Counted from the first letter of the stretch, positions 9,317-19,452 are shown. The stretch: 58,113 nucleotides of DNA from Streptococcus cristatus (GCF_008369405.1 NZ_VSJJ01000012.1:1-58113); one strand, 5' to 3'. Made by a program: numbers and translations. The notes: generated by a model from the letters alone, not told the origin.

Positions 9317-9784
9317 ATGTCAGACAATAAAGAGAGAAGGAAAGCAGGTTTCTCCTGGCAAAGAGGATTATTGATTGTATTTTATCTGGTCATCCTTGGC
9401 CTACCCTTTTTAAACGATGGATCACATCCAATTTATATTTTTCAAAACGAGGATTCTATCTTTTGGGGAAAAGATTTTAGAAATTTAACTAGTTCCTATT
9501 TTTTAACTTGTTTTACCTTATTTGCCATTTTGCCTGCTCTAGCTCTTTTATTCAAATCCATTTTGAAAAAGAGAGGCTATCCTTTTATAGCAAGCCTACA
9601 ATCCTTCCTACTTTTCATATCTAGTTTTATCTTAATGATGTATACCCTGTTTTCTATCACTATTCAAAGAGATATTTATAGGCTAGATTGGGGCTTTTAC
9701 TCTTGTCAAATCATTCTTCTAATTTATATTTTTAATGATTTGCGCTTTCTGAGAGCTAGAATTAAAAGTAAAACAGTGGACTAG
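9317..9784 (+). CDS. Small polytopic membrane protein
   Basis: A 155-residue protein with four hydrophobic segments (near residues 15-30, 55-75, 90-112 and 125-145). It starts 2 nt after the upstream stop, with a GAAGGGAGAT ribosome site, and is the last gene before a terminator. The family is not recognised. It may hold the two upstream anchored proteins together in the membrane; this rests only on context. Confidence 0.68.
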   Translation: MSDNKERRKAGFSWQRGLLIVFYLVILGLPFLNDGSHPIYIFQNEDSIFWGKDFRNLTSSYFLTCFTLFAILPALALLFKSILKKRGYPFIASLQSFLLFISSFILMMYTLFSITIQRDIYRLDWGFYSCQIILLIYIFNDLRFLRARIKSKTVD

Positions 9785-9789
9785 ATAGC

Positions 9790-9820
9790 AAGGTATGATT
9801 ACATAGGAGTCATACCTTTT
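9790..9820 (+). terminator. Terminator of the 7556-9784 operon
   Basis: AAGGTATGA (9790-9798) pairs with TCATACCTTTT (9810-9820) a few nt after the last stop codon, and a T-rich tail follows. Confidence 0.8.
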
Positions 9821-9893
9821 AATTTTTCTTACGAGCTATAACGTGCATTCAGAAGCATAGTAAATTTTACTTTCTATTTTAGCTGTTACAATC

Positions 9894-9960
9894 AAGCTAA
9901 ATCCACTCGGATTTGGCTTTTTGAGTATGCAAAAAGATCTACCCAAATGGATAGATCTTT
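9894..9960. terminator. Back-to-back hairpins after alaS
   Basis: There are two stems. AAGCTAAATCC/GGATTTGGCTT lies at about 9894-9920, with a T run on the plus side. AAAGATCT/AGATCTTT lies at about 9933-9959 and, read leftward, is followed by a T run just past the alaS stop. The second is the alaS terminator; the first probably reinforces termination of the rightward operon. Confidence 0.7.
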
Positions 9961-9966
9961 GTTTTC

Positions 9967-12585
9967 TTACAACTTACCAGCTACTGCATCCAAGAGTTCT
10001 TGGATTTTCGCTTGGTTGCTTCCTCCTGCCATGGCCATGTCTGGTTTACCACCACCACGTCCATCGACGATTGGAGCCAATTCTTTAACCAAGTTACCAG
10101 CATGGATGTCTTTGGTCTTGCTTGCAACAAGGATGTTGACTTTGTCACCAATAGCTGCGACTAGGACAAGAAGGTCAGAGTAGTCTTTTTGTTTCCAGTT
10201 ATCCGCAAAGGTACGAAGGGCACCTGCGTCTGATACAGAAACTTGGCTCGCAATGTAACGGTGGCCGTTGACTTCCTTCACGTCCTTGAAGACATCACCT
10301 GCAGCCGCTGCTGCTGCTTTTTCCTTCAATTCTGCATTTTCTTTTTGCAATTGACGGAGTTGTTCTTGAAGACCTTCGACCTTGTGAGGTACTTCCTTGA
10401 GTTGAGGTGCTTTCAAGGTTGCTGCGACGGCTTTCAGAGCGTCTTCTTGTTCACGGTAAGCTTCAAAGGCTTCCTTACCAGTCACGGCCAAGATACGGCG
10501 AGTTCCTGATCCGATCCCTTCTTCTTTGACGATCTTGAAGAGGCCAATCTCAGAAGTGTTGCCAACGTGTGTACCACCACAAAGCTCGACTGAGTAATCG
10601 CCGATGGTTACAACACGGACTTCCTTACCGTATTTCTCACCAAAAAGGGCCATAGCTCCCATTTCTTTAGCTGTATCGATATCTGTCTCAACTGTTTTCA
10701 CTGCAATGGCTTCCCAGATTTTCTCATTGACTTCTTGTTCAATGGCACGGAGTTCCTCTGCTGTCACCGCTTGGAAGTGCGTAAAGTCAAAGCGAAGGAA
10801 TTCGACTTCGTTAAGTGAACCTGCTTGAGTTGCATGGCTACCAAGGATATTGTGAAGGGCTGCATGGAGCAAGTGAGTTGCCGTGTGGTTTTTCATGACA
10901 CGAAGACGACGGTTGGTGTCGATGCTAAGTGTGTATTCTTGGTTCAAGGCAAGCGGAGCATGGACTTCAACTGTGTGCAATGGTTGGCCATTTGGCGCTT
11001 TTTGAACATCTGTTACAGTAGCCACGATGTTTCCAGCAGCATCCAAGATTTGACCATGGTCAGCAACCTGTCCCCCCATCTCAGCGTAGAATGGAGTCTC
11101 AGCAAAGATGAGAGAGGCAGTTCCTTCAGAGACAGCTTCTACTTCTGCATTGTCCGCTACTATTGCCACCAATTTTGAAGACAATTGAGATGCTTCATAG
11201 TTAAAGACGCTCTCAACAGTGATGTTTTGAAGGGTTTCATTTTGCATGCCCATTGAGCCGCCTTTAACAGCGGACGCACGCGCACGTTCTTGCTGCTCTT
11301 TCATGGCTGCTTCGAAGCCTTCACGGTCTACCGTCATACCAGCTTCTTCTGCGATTTCTTCTGTCAATTCCACTGGGAAGCCATATGTATCATAGAGTTT
11401 GAAAACGTCTTGTCCAGCGATCACTGATTGACCTTTTTCTTTCAAGTCTGCTACGATGCCTTGGGCAAAGTGTTGACCTGAATGAAGGGTACGAGCAAAT
11501 GACTCTTCCTCGCTCTTAACGATTTTTTCGATAAAGTCACGTTTTTCAAGTACTTCTGGGTAGTAGCTTTCCATGATTTTTCCAACAGTTGGAACGAGTT
11601 TGTAAAGGAAAGGTTCGTTGATGCCCAATTTTTGACCATGCATGGAAGCACGACGGAGAAGACGACGAAGGACATAGCCACGTCCTTCATTTCCAGGAAG
11701 AGCCCCATCACCAATGGCAAAGGAAAGCGAACGGATGTGGTCCGCAATAACCTTGAAGCTCATGTTATCGCCATCTTGGTCGTAGACCTTACCAGACAAT
11801 TTCTCTACTTCACGAATAATTGGCATGAAGAGGTCTGTTTCAAAGTTTGTTTTAGCCCCTTGGATAACCGCCACCAAACGCTCCAAACCAGCTCCCGTAT
11901 CGATGTTCTTGTGTGGCAATTCCTTGTATTCACTACGAGAAACAGCAGGGTCTGCGTTAAATTGTGACAAAACGATGTTCCAGATTTCGATGTAACGGTC
12001 GTTTTCGATATCTTCAGCAAGGAGACGAAGACCGATATTTTCTGGGTCAAATGCTTCTCCACGGTCAAAGAAGATCTCTGTATCAGGTCCAGAAGGTCCC
12101 GCACCGATTTCCCAGAAGTTGTCTTCGATTGGAATCAAGTGACCTGGATCCACTCCCACTTCAATCCAGCGGTTGTAAGAATCTTTATCGTCTGGATAGT
12201 AAGTCATGTAGAGTTTTTCAGCTGGGAAGTCAAACCACTCAGGGCTTGTCAAAAGCTCATAAGCCCAAGTGATAGCCTCATCACGGAAGTAATCCCCGAT
12301 AGAGAAGTTCCCCAACATTTCAAACATGGTATGGTGACGCGCAGTCTTCCCTACGTTTTCAATGTCGTTGGTACGAATCGCTTTTTGCGCATTGGTAATA
12401 CGTGGATTTTCAGGGATAATGGTCCCGTCAAAGTATTTCTTAAGAGTGGCTACCCCTGAGTTGATCCACAAAAGAGTCGGGTCGTTTACAGGAACCAAGC
12501 TGACTGATGGTTCTACAGAGTGGCCTTTGCTTGCCCAGAAATCCAGCCACATTTGGCGAATTTGAGCACTTGACATTTGTTTCAT
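9967..12585 (-). CDS. alaS: Alanyl-tRNA synthetase
   Basis: An 872-residue class II aminoacyl-tRNA synthetase that charges tRNA-Ala. The N-terminus ([15 protein letters not shown]) and the motif around [14 protein letters not shown] belong to the catalytic domain. The editing domain has [11 protein letters not shown] and CGGTHVGNT, which supply the zinc ligands. The C-terminal region contains a coiled coil and a DHHA1 domain ending [13 protein letters not shown]. Full length and undamaged. It lies 33 nt after the LURP-one gene, so the T-box leader upstream of that gene should control both. Confidence 0.98.
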   Translation of the reverse strand: MKQMSSAQIRQMWLDFWASKGHSVEPSVSLVPVNDPTLLWINSGVATLKKYFDGTIIPENPRITNAQKAIRTNDIENVGKTARHHTMFEMLGNFSIGDYFRDEAITWAYELLTSPEWFDFPAEKLYMTYYPDDKDSYNRWIEVGVDPGHLIPIEDNFWEIGAGPSGPDTEIFFDRGEAFDPENIGLRLLAEDIENDRYIEIWNIVLSQFNADPAVSRSEYKELPHKNIDTGAGLERLVAVIQGAKTNFETDLFMPIIREVEKLSGKVYDQDGDNMSFKVIADHIRSLSFAIGDGALPGNEGRGYVLRRLLRRASMHGQKLGINEPFLYKLVPTVGKIMESYYPEVLEKRDFIEKIVKSEEESFARTLHSGQHFAQGIVADLKEKGQSVIAGQDVFKLYDTYGFPVELTEEIAEEAGMTVDREGFEAAMKEQQERARASAVKGGSMGMQNETLQNITVESVFNYEASQLSSKLVAIVADNAEVEAVSEGTASLIFAETPFYAEMGGQVADHGQILDAAGNIVATVTDVQKAPNGQPLHTVEVHAPLALNQEYTLSIDTNRRLRVMKNHTATHLLHAALHNILGSHATQAGSLNEVEFLRFDFTHFQAVTAEELRAIEQEVNEKIWEAIAVKTVETDIDTAKEMGAMALFGEKYGKEVRVVTIGDYSVELCGGTHVGNTSEIGLFKIVKEEGIGSGTRRILAVTGKEAFEAYREQEDALKAVAATLKAPQLKEVPHKVEGLQEQLRQLQKENAELKEKAAAAAAGDVFKDVKEVNGHRYIASQVSVSDAGALRTFADNWKQKDYSDLLVLVAAIGDKVNILVASKTKDIHAGNLVKELAPIVDGRGGGKPDMAMAGGSNQAKIQELLDAVAGKL

Positions 12586-12618
12586 TTTATTTTTCTCCTT
12601 AAATCTTTTTAATGTTTT

Positions 12619-13101
12619 TTATGATGAACTTTCCAGCATTTCCACATAGTCAATAGCGACGCAGAGGGAAATGACCAAATCTGCATAAGCCTCATCATAG
12701 ACGCTCACCTGATAAGTAGAGGTTAGATGGAAGAGCTCTTTGGTAATCTCTGCTACGACTTGATCGCGGTCATCTAGTAATCGGAAGTTCAGATCCCAGA
12801 TATTGCCTTCAACCCTGAGACCTAAATTGTCAAACTGATACTTATCACGCAAGATAGTGAACTTCTGACGGATATAAAAGCTATGTCCGTTGCTGAGTTT
12901 GATTTCAAACTGGGGCAGGAAGGTTAGAAAGGTTTTGGTGATCTGGCTGACAGTACGCCCCTGTGTGTCGTAGATTGTAAAGGTCTTGGGAATCTGGAAG
13001 AAAGAGCCTTCCACTTGGTAATCCACATTTCCTCGATCATCCTTGATATCAAAACGTTCGCCGCCTAAGCGAAATTTTTGTTTGACAAGATAGGTCTTCA
13101 T
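12619..13101 (-). CDS. LURP-one-related (YxjI-type) protein
   Basis: A 160-residue protein of the LURP-one/Tubby-like fold, seen in repeated short beta-strand phrases such as FRLGGERFDIKDDRG and FTIYDTQGRTVSQI. Function in bacteria is unknown. I place the start at the ATG at 13101, behind CTGGAGGTAAAGCG. A longer in-frame reading to 13197 runs straight through a T-box motif, so that extension is RNA leader, not protein. It is the first gene of an operon with alaS. Confidence 0.82.
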   Translation of the reverse strand: MKTYLVKQKFRLGGERFDIKDDRGNVDYQVEGSFFQIPKTFTIYDTQGRTVSQITKTFLTFLPQFEIKLSNGHSFYIRQKFTILRDKYQFDNLGLRVEGNIWDLNFRLLDDRDQVVAEITKELFHLTSTYQVSVYDEAYADLVISLCVAIDYVEMLESSS

Positions 13102-13104
13102 CGC

Positions 13105-13298
13105 TTTACCTCCAGAGTCAAGATAAAAGACAAGTTCCTTGTCTGAAGGGCGAAAAACCGCGGTACCACCTTCATTCAATGAACTTGTCATTCTCATTAG
13201 CTATTTAGTTTGACACATGAGTAGCATGATTTTTCCTCTCACATGGCTCGCAGCACCGCCAATTCTCTGAGCTGAGATCTAGAAAATCAATTCTCAAT
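13105..13298 (-). promoter_or_regulatory. T-box riboswitch leader (alanine) of the LURP-one-alaS operon
   Basis: Read leftward, the leader carries the T-box signature GGTGGTACCGCG (13159-13170). It ends in a terminator stem, AGACAAG/CTTGTCT (13128-13144), with a TTTTA tail. An upstream GACAAGTTC (13181-13189) can pair with GAACTTGTC (13128-13136), which gives two competing pairings. The 5' part includes GGCGGTGCTGCGAGCC, where a GCT alanine specifier codon is plausible; I cannot fix the specifier loop by eye. Uncharged tRNA-Ala would be expected to favour read-through into both genes. Confidence 0.85.
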
Positions 13299-13304
13299 AG
13301 TTTT

Positions 13305-13333
13305 ATTATACTGACTTCTTGGCTTTTCGTCAA
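13305..13333 (-). promoter_or_regulatory. Promoter of the T-box operon
   Basis: TTGACG (13328-13333) and TATAAT (13305-13310) are separated by 17 nt on the minus strand. The -35 box lies a few nt downstream of the prsA stop codon, so the promoter is tucked against the end of prsA. Confidence 0.85.
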
Positions 13334-13335
13334 GC

Positions 13336-14412
13336 TTATTCTGCTGCAGGAGCTGGGTTTTCTTCAGTATGAGCAGCTTCTGACTTGTTCTCTTCTGAGC
13401 TAGAAGCCTCAGTTTTTGCTTCTTCTGAACTTGAAGCTTGTGGTTTCTTTTCCTCTGAACTAGAAGACTGAGACTTGCTTTCTTCTTTAGACGATGAGCT
13501 AGAAGTATCTCCTTCTACATATTGGGCAAAGACATTCTGGAAAGCTGGATCCTTCACTTTCAGATTCGCTTCCTTCAATTCTTTAGAAATAACAGAACGA
13601 ATAAAGCTCGCATCGTTTTGTTTCTGAGTCAGAATTCCCTCTTTTAGTTGTTTCTTGTAATCTGTCCATTTTGCAGATTTTTGAGTTTTCTTCACCAATT
13701 TAACAATGTAGTAGCTCGCTGAATAGTTCTGCTTACCTCGTACAGTGATCACATCAGAAACGCCATTTTCTTCTAAGGCAAAAGTAGCTTTTTTAACGGC
13801 ATCCGCAACTGTTGTTGAGGTTGAATCAAATTTCACCTCGCCGCCCTTATCTTTGGTGTCCTTGTCGGTTGAGTTTTCCTTAGCTAACTGACCAAAGTCT
13901 GCTCCCTCAGCCTTGGCTTTTTCAAGCACTTCCTTAGCCTTTTCTTCACTGTCCACCTTGATAATTTGAGCCGTTACTTCTGGTGTGTAAGTTTCAAAGA
14001 AAGCCTTGTAGTTGTCATCTGTCAACTCTTTTTCAGCTGCTTTCTTAACAGCGTATTCGACCAATTTATTTGCACGGATCTGATCTCTGTAAGCCTCTTC
14101 AGTCATTCCACTTTGGGCAAGAACCTTTTGGAAGGCTGAACCATAAGCAGATTTCATTTTTTCAAAGGCTTCTTCAACTTCTTTATCCGTCACTTTTTTG
14201 CCATACTTTTCTTCAAAAACTTGTTTAATTGTCATTTGAAGCAAAACTTGTTGAGAGGCACCATTATTTTTTACTTGATCGTAAAATTCATTAACGGTGA
14301 TTGTCTCGCCCTTCATTGTCACAATATCTTTATCTTTTGCTGTTTGTGAACATGCTGCTAAAGCCACTACAGAAAAGAGAGTTACTGCTCCTGTAAGGAT
14401 TTTTTTCTTCAT
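13336..14412 (-). CDS. prsA: Foldase lipoprotein PrsA (parvulin-type PPIase)
   Basis: A lipoprotein of about 358 residues with a signal peptide ending in the lipobox LAAC (residues about 18-21). The parvulin prolyl isomerase domain lies at about residues 130-235, with the PrsA-type phrase GADFGQLAKENSTD. It assists folding of proteins outside the membrane. The C-terminal 55 residues are low complexity, with SSSEE-type blocks. I start at the ATG at 14412 (GGAG site upstream) rather than the longer frame to 14460. An extended -10, TGGTACAAT (TACAAT at 14449-14454 read leftward), precedes it. Confidence 0.92.
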   Translation of the reverse strand: MKKKILTGAVTLFSVVALAACSQTAKDKDIVTMKGETITVNEFYDQVKNNGASQQVLLQMTIKQVFEEKYGKKVTDKEVEEAFEKMKSAYGSAFQKVLAQSGMTEEAYRDQIRANKLVEYAVKKAAEKELTDDNYKAFFETYTPEVTAQIIKVDSEEKAKEVLEKAKAEGADFGQLAKENSTDKDTKDKGGEVKFDSTSTTVADAVKKATFALEENGVSDVITVRGKQNYSASYYIVKLVKKTQKSAKWTDYKKQLKEGILTQKQNDASFIRSVISKELKEANLKVKDPAFQNVFAQYVEGDTSSSSSKEESKSQSSSSEEKKPQASSSEEAKTEASSSEENKSEAAHTEENPAPAAE

Positions 14413-14523
14413 TATTTCATCTACTCCTTCAATAAATTCACTTTGTCTATTGTACCACAAATCTAACTTGATATCTTAATTTTTCCTAAAAATTTTTGGA
14501 AATTAAGAAAAAAATCAAAGATG

Positions 14524-15207
14524 TCATTTTTTTCTAATCATAAGCAGGCCATCTCCCAAGGGAAGCAAGCTAGCAGTCAAATCTGAACTGTCCAAAGTTG
14601 CGTCAAAGAGACTGTGCAGTCCTCGGTAAATAGCCCGCTGGCCACGCCTAATATCCTCCAAAGGCTTGGCAACATCGCCACCTTGGAAGACATCATCAAT
14701 GAGAACCAGACCACCAGGATTGAGGTGCTTGAGAACTTGGGGTAGAAAGACCACATACTTAGACTTGGCAGAGTCCATAAAGACAAGGTCGTAGGAATCC
14801 TCCAGTGTCTCAAGCAGATCCATTGCATCGCCTTCCAGCAAGGTAATCTGCTGGCGGCTGTCATACTTAGCAAAATTAGCCTTGGCCAGCTCAATCATCT
14901 CTGGATTGCGATCAATAGTCGTAATCTGAGCCTGGGGCGCATGCTCCGCCATCAAAAGGGCCGAAAAACCAATAGCCGTCCCGATTTCTAAAATCTTCTC
15001 TGGCTGCAGGCTTTCGAGTAGCAGGCGGAAATATGCCACTGTCTCATGGGGAATCACAGGTACATTTTCAGCTCTGGCAAATTCTTCCAGCTCTTTGAGT
15101 CCACCCGTAACTGGCTGGAGACGCTGCCTCATAAAGTCTACAATTTCTTCTTTGACCACTGGCCGCCGCATATTGGGATTGGAGTTTTGATTATAAGTCT
15201 CGACCAT
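14524..15207 (-). CDS. SAM-dependent O-methyltransferase family protein
   Basis: A 227-residue class I methyltransferase. The SAM-binding loop is ILEIGTAIGFSALLM near residues 76-90, followed by ITTIDRNPE and VFMDSAKSKY. The family (Methyltransf_3, O-methyltransferase-like) includes catechol-type enzymes and the tRNA methyltransferase TrmR; tRNA modification is a reasonable but unproven guess. The ATG lies one nt after the pepF stop, so the two are coupled. Confidence 0.85.
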   Translation of the reverse strand: MVETYNQNSNPNMRRPVVKEEIVDFMRQRLQPVTGGLKELEEFARAENVPVIPHETVAYFRLLLESLQPEKILEIGTAIGFSALLMAEHAPQAQITTIDRNPEMIELAKANFAKYDSRQQITLLEGDAMDLLETLEDSYDLVFMDSAKSKYVVFLPQVLKHLNPGGLVLIDDVFQGGDVAKPLEDIRRGQRAIYRGLHSLFDATLDSSDLTASLLPLGDGLLMIRKK

Positions 15208-15208
15208 C

Positions 15209-17011
15209 TTATGCCAGTCCCAACTTCTCTACTAAGGCTTCAAATTCATCCAGACGACGCTCAAAGACAGCAAAAGCAGCATTTAGGTAGTCTTCTTTTT
15301 CCATATCCACACCTGCTTTTTTGATGACATTGAGTGGATAGTCAGAGTTCCCAGCCTTGAGATAATCCAGATACTTGTCCTTGTCTTCCTGACTGCCATG
15401 GACAATCTTTTCAGCCAAGGCAGAAGCCGCTGAAAATCCTGTTGAATATTGGAAAACATAGTAATCGTAGTAGAAATGCGGAATCCGAGCCCACTCATAC
15501 TGAATCTGTGGATTATCTTCTTTTTTCAGTCCATAGTATTTCTCGTTCAAATCAGCGTAGAGCTCATTGAGAAACTCGCTGGTCAAAACCTGACCTTCTT
15601 GGTCAGCCTTATGGATGGCATGCTCAAACTCAGCAAACTGGGTTTGACGGAAGACCGTACCTCTAAAGCCATCCAAGAAGTGATTGAGGATAGCAAAGCG
15701 GGTAGCATCATCTTCTACTTCTTCCAAGAGCTTCTCTGTCAGGATGTTTTCATTGGTCGTCGAAGCAATCTCAGCTAAGAAGATAGAGTAGTCTCCATAG
15801 ACATAAGGCTGGGTCTCACGGGTGTAGCTGGAGTGCATACTGTGGCCTGTCTCGTGCACCAAGGTAAAGAGATTATCCAGCGTGTCCTGCCAGTTGAGCA
15901 ACATAAAGGCGTTGGTGTCATAAGAACCGCCAGAGTATGCTCCTGACCGCTTGCCTTGATTTTCATGAACATCAATCCAGCGCTCTGAGAATGCTTTCTT
16001 CACTCGGCTCAAATAATCCTCACCCAGAATAGCCAGAACTTCCTCAGACTTAGACAAGGCTTCCTCATAAGTGAACTTGTAGTCTGTCTCTGACAAAGGT
16101 GTGTACATATCATACATCTTCAAGTCAGAAATACCTAAAATCTTCGCTCGCAAAGCGATATAACGCTGCAAAAGAGGCAAATGCTTATTGACAGCTGAAA
16201 CTAAGCTGTCATAAACACTCTCAGGAATAAAGTCAGATGACAAGGCCGCTTCACGGGCAGATGAAAACTTGCGGACTTTCGCATTGTAGTTGTGAACCTT
16301 GACATTGGTCTGCAGAGTCTTGGCATAGGTATGCTGATACTGCTCATAGACGCTGTAAAGAGCCTCGTAGGCTTCCTTACGGATCTCTCGGTTCTTAGAC
16401 TCGACCAAGGTAATATAGTTACCGTGGCTGAGCTGAACTTCATTTCCCTCTTCGTCATGCACCATCGGAAAGACGATATCTGCATTATCCAAGATAGCAA
16501 AGGTTTCGCCTGCTGCGCCAAAAATTTCACCAGCACCAGCCAATAGCTCCTCTTCGCGCTGGGTCAGGATGTGGGCTTTCTTTTCCAAAAGCTTGTCAAA
16601 ATAATGCTGATACAGCTGCAAGGCTGGCTGCTCAGCCAAGAAGGCTTGGTATTGCTCTTCTGTAATCGCCATAAATTCAGGCTCATAAAAGGCAAAGTTT
16701 TGTCCGAATTCGCTATAAAGAGTCATACCCTTAGCCTGATATTCTTGATACTTGGCTACACGAGTATCCTGGTCATTCTTCATGTGAGCATAAGAATAAA
16801 GCTTTTCAATCCGGCGCATCAAGTCCAGCTGCACTTCAGTCGTTGTTAAGAGACTGTCCGCTGAATCCAGCAAATGTCCAGCCAGACTAGCTGCTTTCTT
16901 CACTTCTTCTGAAACCTGCGCCAACTCTGCTTCAAAGGCTTCATCTGTTGGGAAAATAGTACTCAAATCCCAAGTATATTTTTCTTCAATTTCATTTCTT
17001 TGTTTTGCCAT
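15209..17011 (-). CDS. pepF: Oligoendopeptidase F
   Basis: A zinc metallopeptidase of the M3 family, 600 residues from the ATG at 17011, which follows ATGGAGGAAATTTCT; a second in-frame ATG at 17026 would place that site inside the gene. The catalytic motif HETGHSMHS lies near residue 385. The family cuts oligopeptides of roughly 7-17 residues in the cytoplasm. The gene sits between coiA and the methyltransferase gene, an order common in streptococci. Confidence 0.95.
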   Translation of the reverse strand: MAKQRNEIEEKYTWDLSTIFPTDEAFEAELAQVSEEVKKAASLAGHLLDSADSLLTTTEVQLDLMRRIEKLYSYAHMKNDQDTRVAKYQEYQAKGMTLYSEFGQNFAFYEPEFMAITEEQYQAFLAEQPALQLYQHYFDKLLEKKAHILTQREEELLAGAGEIFGAAGETFAILDNADIVFPMVHDEEGNEVQLSHGNYITLVESKNREIRKEAYEALYSVYEQYQHTYAKTLQTNVKVHNYNAKVRKFSSAREAALSSDFIPESVYDSLVSAVNKHLPLLQRYIALRAKILGISDLKMYDMYTPLSETDYKFTYEEALSKSEEVLAILGEDYLSRVKKAFSERWIDVHENQGKRSGAYSGGSYDTNAFMLLNWQDTLDNLFTLVHETGHSMHSSYTRETQPYVYGDYSIFLAEIASTTNENILTEKLLEEVEDDATRFAILNHFLDGFRGTVFRQTQFAEFEHAIHKADQEGQVLTSEFLNELYADLNEKYYGLKKEDNPQIQYEWARIPHFYYDYYVFQYSTGFSAASALAEKIVHGSQEDKDKYLDYLKAGNSDYPLNVIKKAGVDMEKEDYLNAAFAVFERRLDEFEALVEKLGLA

Positions 17012-17031
17012 AGAAATTTCCTCCATCTTTT

Positions 17032-17997
17032 CTATTTTATCATAAAAGCTGGGGAAATCCTCGCATAAAATACTGGTGGATAGATAATTTGAAGCTGCTT
17101 ATTTTTTTCAGTCTGATAATAGCGATGAAAGTGCTGGTAATAGGGAGTTAAATCTTTTGTTATTTGACAAAAAGAAGCACCTTGGACAGGCCGAACCTGC
17201 GGATAAAAATCCTCTACTGACTTGGTCAGAAGATTGTCTCCTTTTTGATAAAGCTGGGCTTGGAGCTTCATCCATCGAGGCTGCTGGTAATAAAGCTGCT
17301 GACGAACATAGCGACAAATCTCTGGATCCTGCTTAGCCAGATAGCTTTCTAATCCCTGCTTTTGAAAGGGACTGCGTAGGACAGATAAAAGACATCCTTG
17401 ACCAAAAGGAAAGGATTTGACCTTGTACTGAGCTCGCCCATGCAAGTCCTCGTGGATCAGATACTTAAGCCGAAGCTCCTGCTTTTTCTCATCCAATTCC
17501 CAAAGATGAAAGCCCATATTTTGACTAAAATAAAGAAAGTCCTTTTGTAGTTTCGTCAGCGACTGTTTTAACCATAATTTCTTGCCCAAGAGCCAGAGGA
17601 CCTGATAGCCATGCTGGCGATAGGACAGGGTTCGTTCTTCAAGCCTTTCCTGACTGAGTGGACTGCATTGGACCTCCAACGCTATGCGTCCATCCAGTAA
17701 AAGGTCGGCGATCTGCCTTATCTCAGGCAAAAAGGCCTCCACCTGAACCTCTTGGCTTTGCTTTCCCCAGCTATAAAGGCCAGCTTTCAAGTTCAAATGC
17801 TCCGCACTTTCATTTTCCGTATAAAACGAACAATTTTCAAGAGAAATATGAGCAAAATGCGGTCGCATGACCCTTCCATTTTTGAAGCGGACCGCCCCCG
17901 AACAAGCCGGACAAAAGGTTTGTTCGCCTAGGGACGGCTGGTTTTCCATGGCATTCAGCAAAATCCCCTCTTCATTTTTCGCAAGCAACATGAGCAT
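17032..17997 (-). CDS. coiA: Competence protein CoiA
   Basis: A 321-residue CoiA protein needed for recombination during natural transformation. The N-terminal part carries [13 protein letters not shown] and MRPHFAH. A nuclease-like core includes [20 protein letters not shown], which places an E-x-Q pair as in restriction-endonuclease-fold proteins. ATGs at 17997 and 17991 are both possible; AAAGGGA lies just upstream. A perfect CIN box lies about 32 nt before the start, so expression should depend on the competence sigma factor SigX. Confidence 0.94.
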   Translation of the reverse strand: MLMLLAKNEEGILLNAMENQPSLGEQTFCPACSGAVRFKNGRVMRPHFAHISLENCSFYTENESAEHLNLKAGLYSWGKQSQEVQVEAFLPEIRQIADLLLDGRIALEVQCSPLSQERLEERTLSYRQHGYQVLWLLGKKLWLKQSLTKLQKDFLYFSQNMGFHLWELDEKKQELRLKYLIHEDLHGRAQYKVKSFPFGQGCLLSVLRSPFQKQGLESYLAKQDPEICRYVRQQLYYQQPRWMKLQAQLYQKGDNLLTKSVEDFYPQVRPVQGASFCQITKDLTPYYQHFHRYYQTEKNKQLQIIYPPVFYARISPAFMIK

Positions 17998-18028
17998 TTC
18001 CCTTTCAAAACAATGTCTTTTATATCTT

Positions 18029-18036
18029 TATTCGTA
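18029..18036 (-). promoter_or_regulatory. CIN box (SigX/ComX promoter) of coiA
   Basis: TACGAATA on the minus strand, identical to the streptococcal com-box consensus, preceded by a T-rich stretch and placed 32 nt before the coiA start. Confidence 0.9.
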
Positions 18037-18113
18037 ATTAAAAAGCCAAAGTGAGAGCTTGTGAAATGGAACGAAGTATTATTTATTCTCTCACTTATGC
18101 AATCTCCCAAAAC

Positions 18114-18147
18114 AAAAACGAGCTGAAAAATTTCCAGACTCGTTTTT
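18114..18147 (-). terminator. Terminator of the MFS gene
   Basis: AAAAACGAG (from 18115) pairs with CTCGTTTTT (18139-18147), with a loop of about 15 nt. It lies immediately after the stop codon of the leftward MFS gene. Confidence 0.75.
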
Positions 18148-18149
18148 CC

Positions 18150-19319
18150 TCATCCAAATAAATTCTGATTCTTCTTTTCAGGAACTTTCAAGAAGAAAGC
18201 AAGTAAGAGCACTAGACCTATAATGACTGTCAACATAAGATTCATCCTGTCATAGCCAAAGTGATCCAAGATAGACCCTGACATATTCTGAATGAAAATC
18301 GTGCCCAAATTTCTCCCTGTCTGGAGCAGCGCAAAGGCTGTCACCAAATATTTTTCATCCACCAAATTTGCTACAATGCGCAGACTAAGCATGGTCAGTA
18401 CCATACCAGAAGCATGTTTAGAAAGCAGTGTAACTGCTATTTTCGAACCTAAGCCAAAATTCAGAGCATAAACCGCATACTGAAGGAGCATCATGCCCAA
18501 GCAAATATAGAGCAACTTTTTGACAGAGATTTTATCCATGAAAAGGTAGGAATAAAAGATTAAGGGCGCCTCGCATAGTACAGAGACAGCTACGACCGTC
18601 GTTGCCCAGTCAACACTCAAACCACTGGCTTCTAGCATGGACGGAATATAAGTGTGACCTGTATTGCCCACACCTGAGTAAAGGGCAACAAGAATGAGAT
18701 AAAAAAGATAGGTTTTGTTTTTAAGAATGGCTGAAAAGAGCGATCGACCTCTTTTTTCAGTCTTTTTAGTCAACCTATCCCGCTTAGGATTCATGCCAAG
18801 AATCCCTATAATACTCAGCAACATAGTCCCAATAAAGACCAGATAAATGGCCTGGGGAGAAATATTTTTATAAATCAAACCTGCCAGCTGAGAACCAAAG
18901 GCATAACCGATTGTCCCCCAAATCCGAATTTTCCCGTATTTATAAGGGCTCTGGGTCGCCAATACATCCATCACTGTGCTGACTCCGTTAATGAGCATCA
19001 AGACAAAACTGTAGCAGATGGCTAACAGCCAGAGATTGTCAGCTTGCATAAAAAATATGGCTCCCATAATGATCAATCCAAAGCTGACAAGCGAAACTCT
19101 CTTGATTCCGAGTGTATCACTCAACATTCCCATGATGGGCTGAGCCAGCATGGAAGAAAAGAAGGAAGCTGATACAACAATGGATACTTGACCCGCCGTG
19201 TACCCCTGATCCAGCATATAAACCGATATCAAGGTCGAAAACAACGAAAGTGAAAGAAAATAAAAATTATACATCAGAAAATAAGCAAAATAGCTATTAG
19301 AAAACTTTTTCCCCATCAT
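18150..19319 (-). CDS. MFS transporter
   Basis: A protein of about 390 residues with 11-12 hydrophobic segments, of the major facilitator superfamily. The loop between helices 2 and 3 reads MGMLSDTLGIKRVS, a variant of the MFS signature. The order of helices and the phrase YKYGKIRIWGTIGYAFGS resemble the oligosaccharide/nucleoside symporter branch; the substrate cannot be read. I start at the ATG at 19319 behind TTGGAGAGG. The extension to 19385 runs into the dispersed repeat upstream and is not credible. Confidence 0.85.
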   Translation of the reverse strand: MMGKKFSNSYFAYFLMYNFYFLSLSLFSTLISVYMLDQGYTAGQVSIVVSASFFSSMLAQPIMGMLSDTLGIKRVSLVSFGLIIMGAIFFMQADNLWLLAICYSFVLMLINGVSTVMDVLATQSPYKYGKIRIWGTIGYAFGSQLAGLIYKNISPQAIYLVFIGTMLLSIIGILGMNPKRDRLTKKTEKRGRSLFSAILKNKTYLFYLILVALYSGVGNTGHTYIPSMLEASGLSVDWATTVVAVSVLCEAPLIFYSYLFMDKISVKKLLYICLGMMLLQYAVYALNFGLGSKIAVTLLSKHASGMVLTMLSLRIVANLVDEKYLVTAFALLQTGRNLGTIFIQNMSGSILDHFGYDRMNLMLTVIIGLVLLLAFFLKVPEKKNQNLFG

Positions 19320-19345
19320 CAAAACCTCTCCAAAAATAGAATAGA

Positions 19346-19452
19346 GAGTGGGACAGAAAGATGAAATCAGCCTAGTAGAGCCCACTCAACCACTGCGTCT
19401 TGCTCGATAATCCAAAGACGATTGAGAGGCTAGGACTTTTGTCCCAGCCTCT
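19346..19452. repeat. Dispersed intergenic repeat, short copy
   Basis: The element is bounded by GAGAGTGGGACAGAAA and TTTTGTCCCAGCCTCT, which are inverted copies of each other. Its interior (from 19360) matches a second copy at 54682-54856 almost base for base for about 90 bp. It lies between two leftward genes and may act as a terminator or as a small non-autonomous mobile element. Confidence 0.8.
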
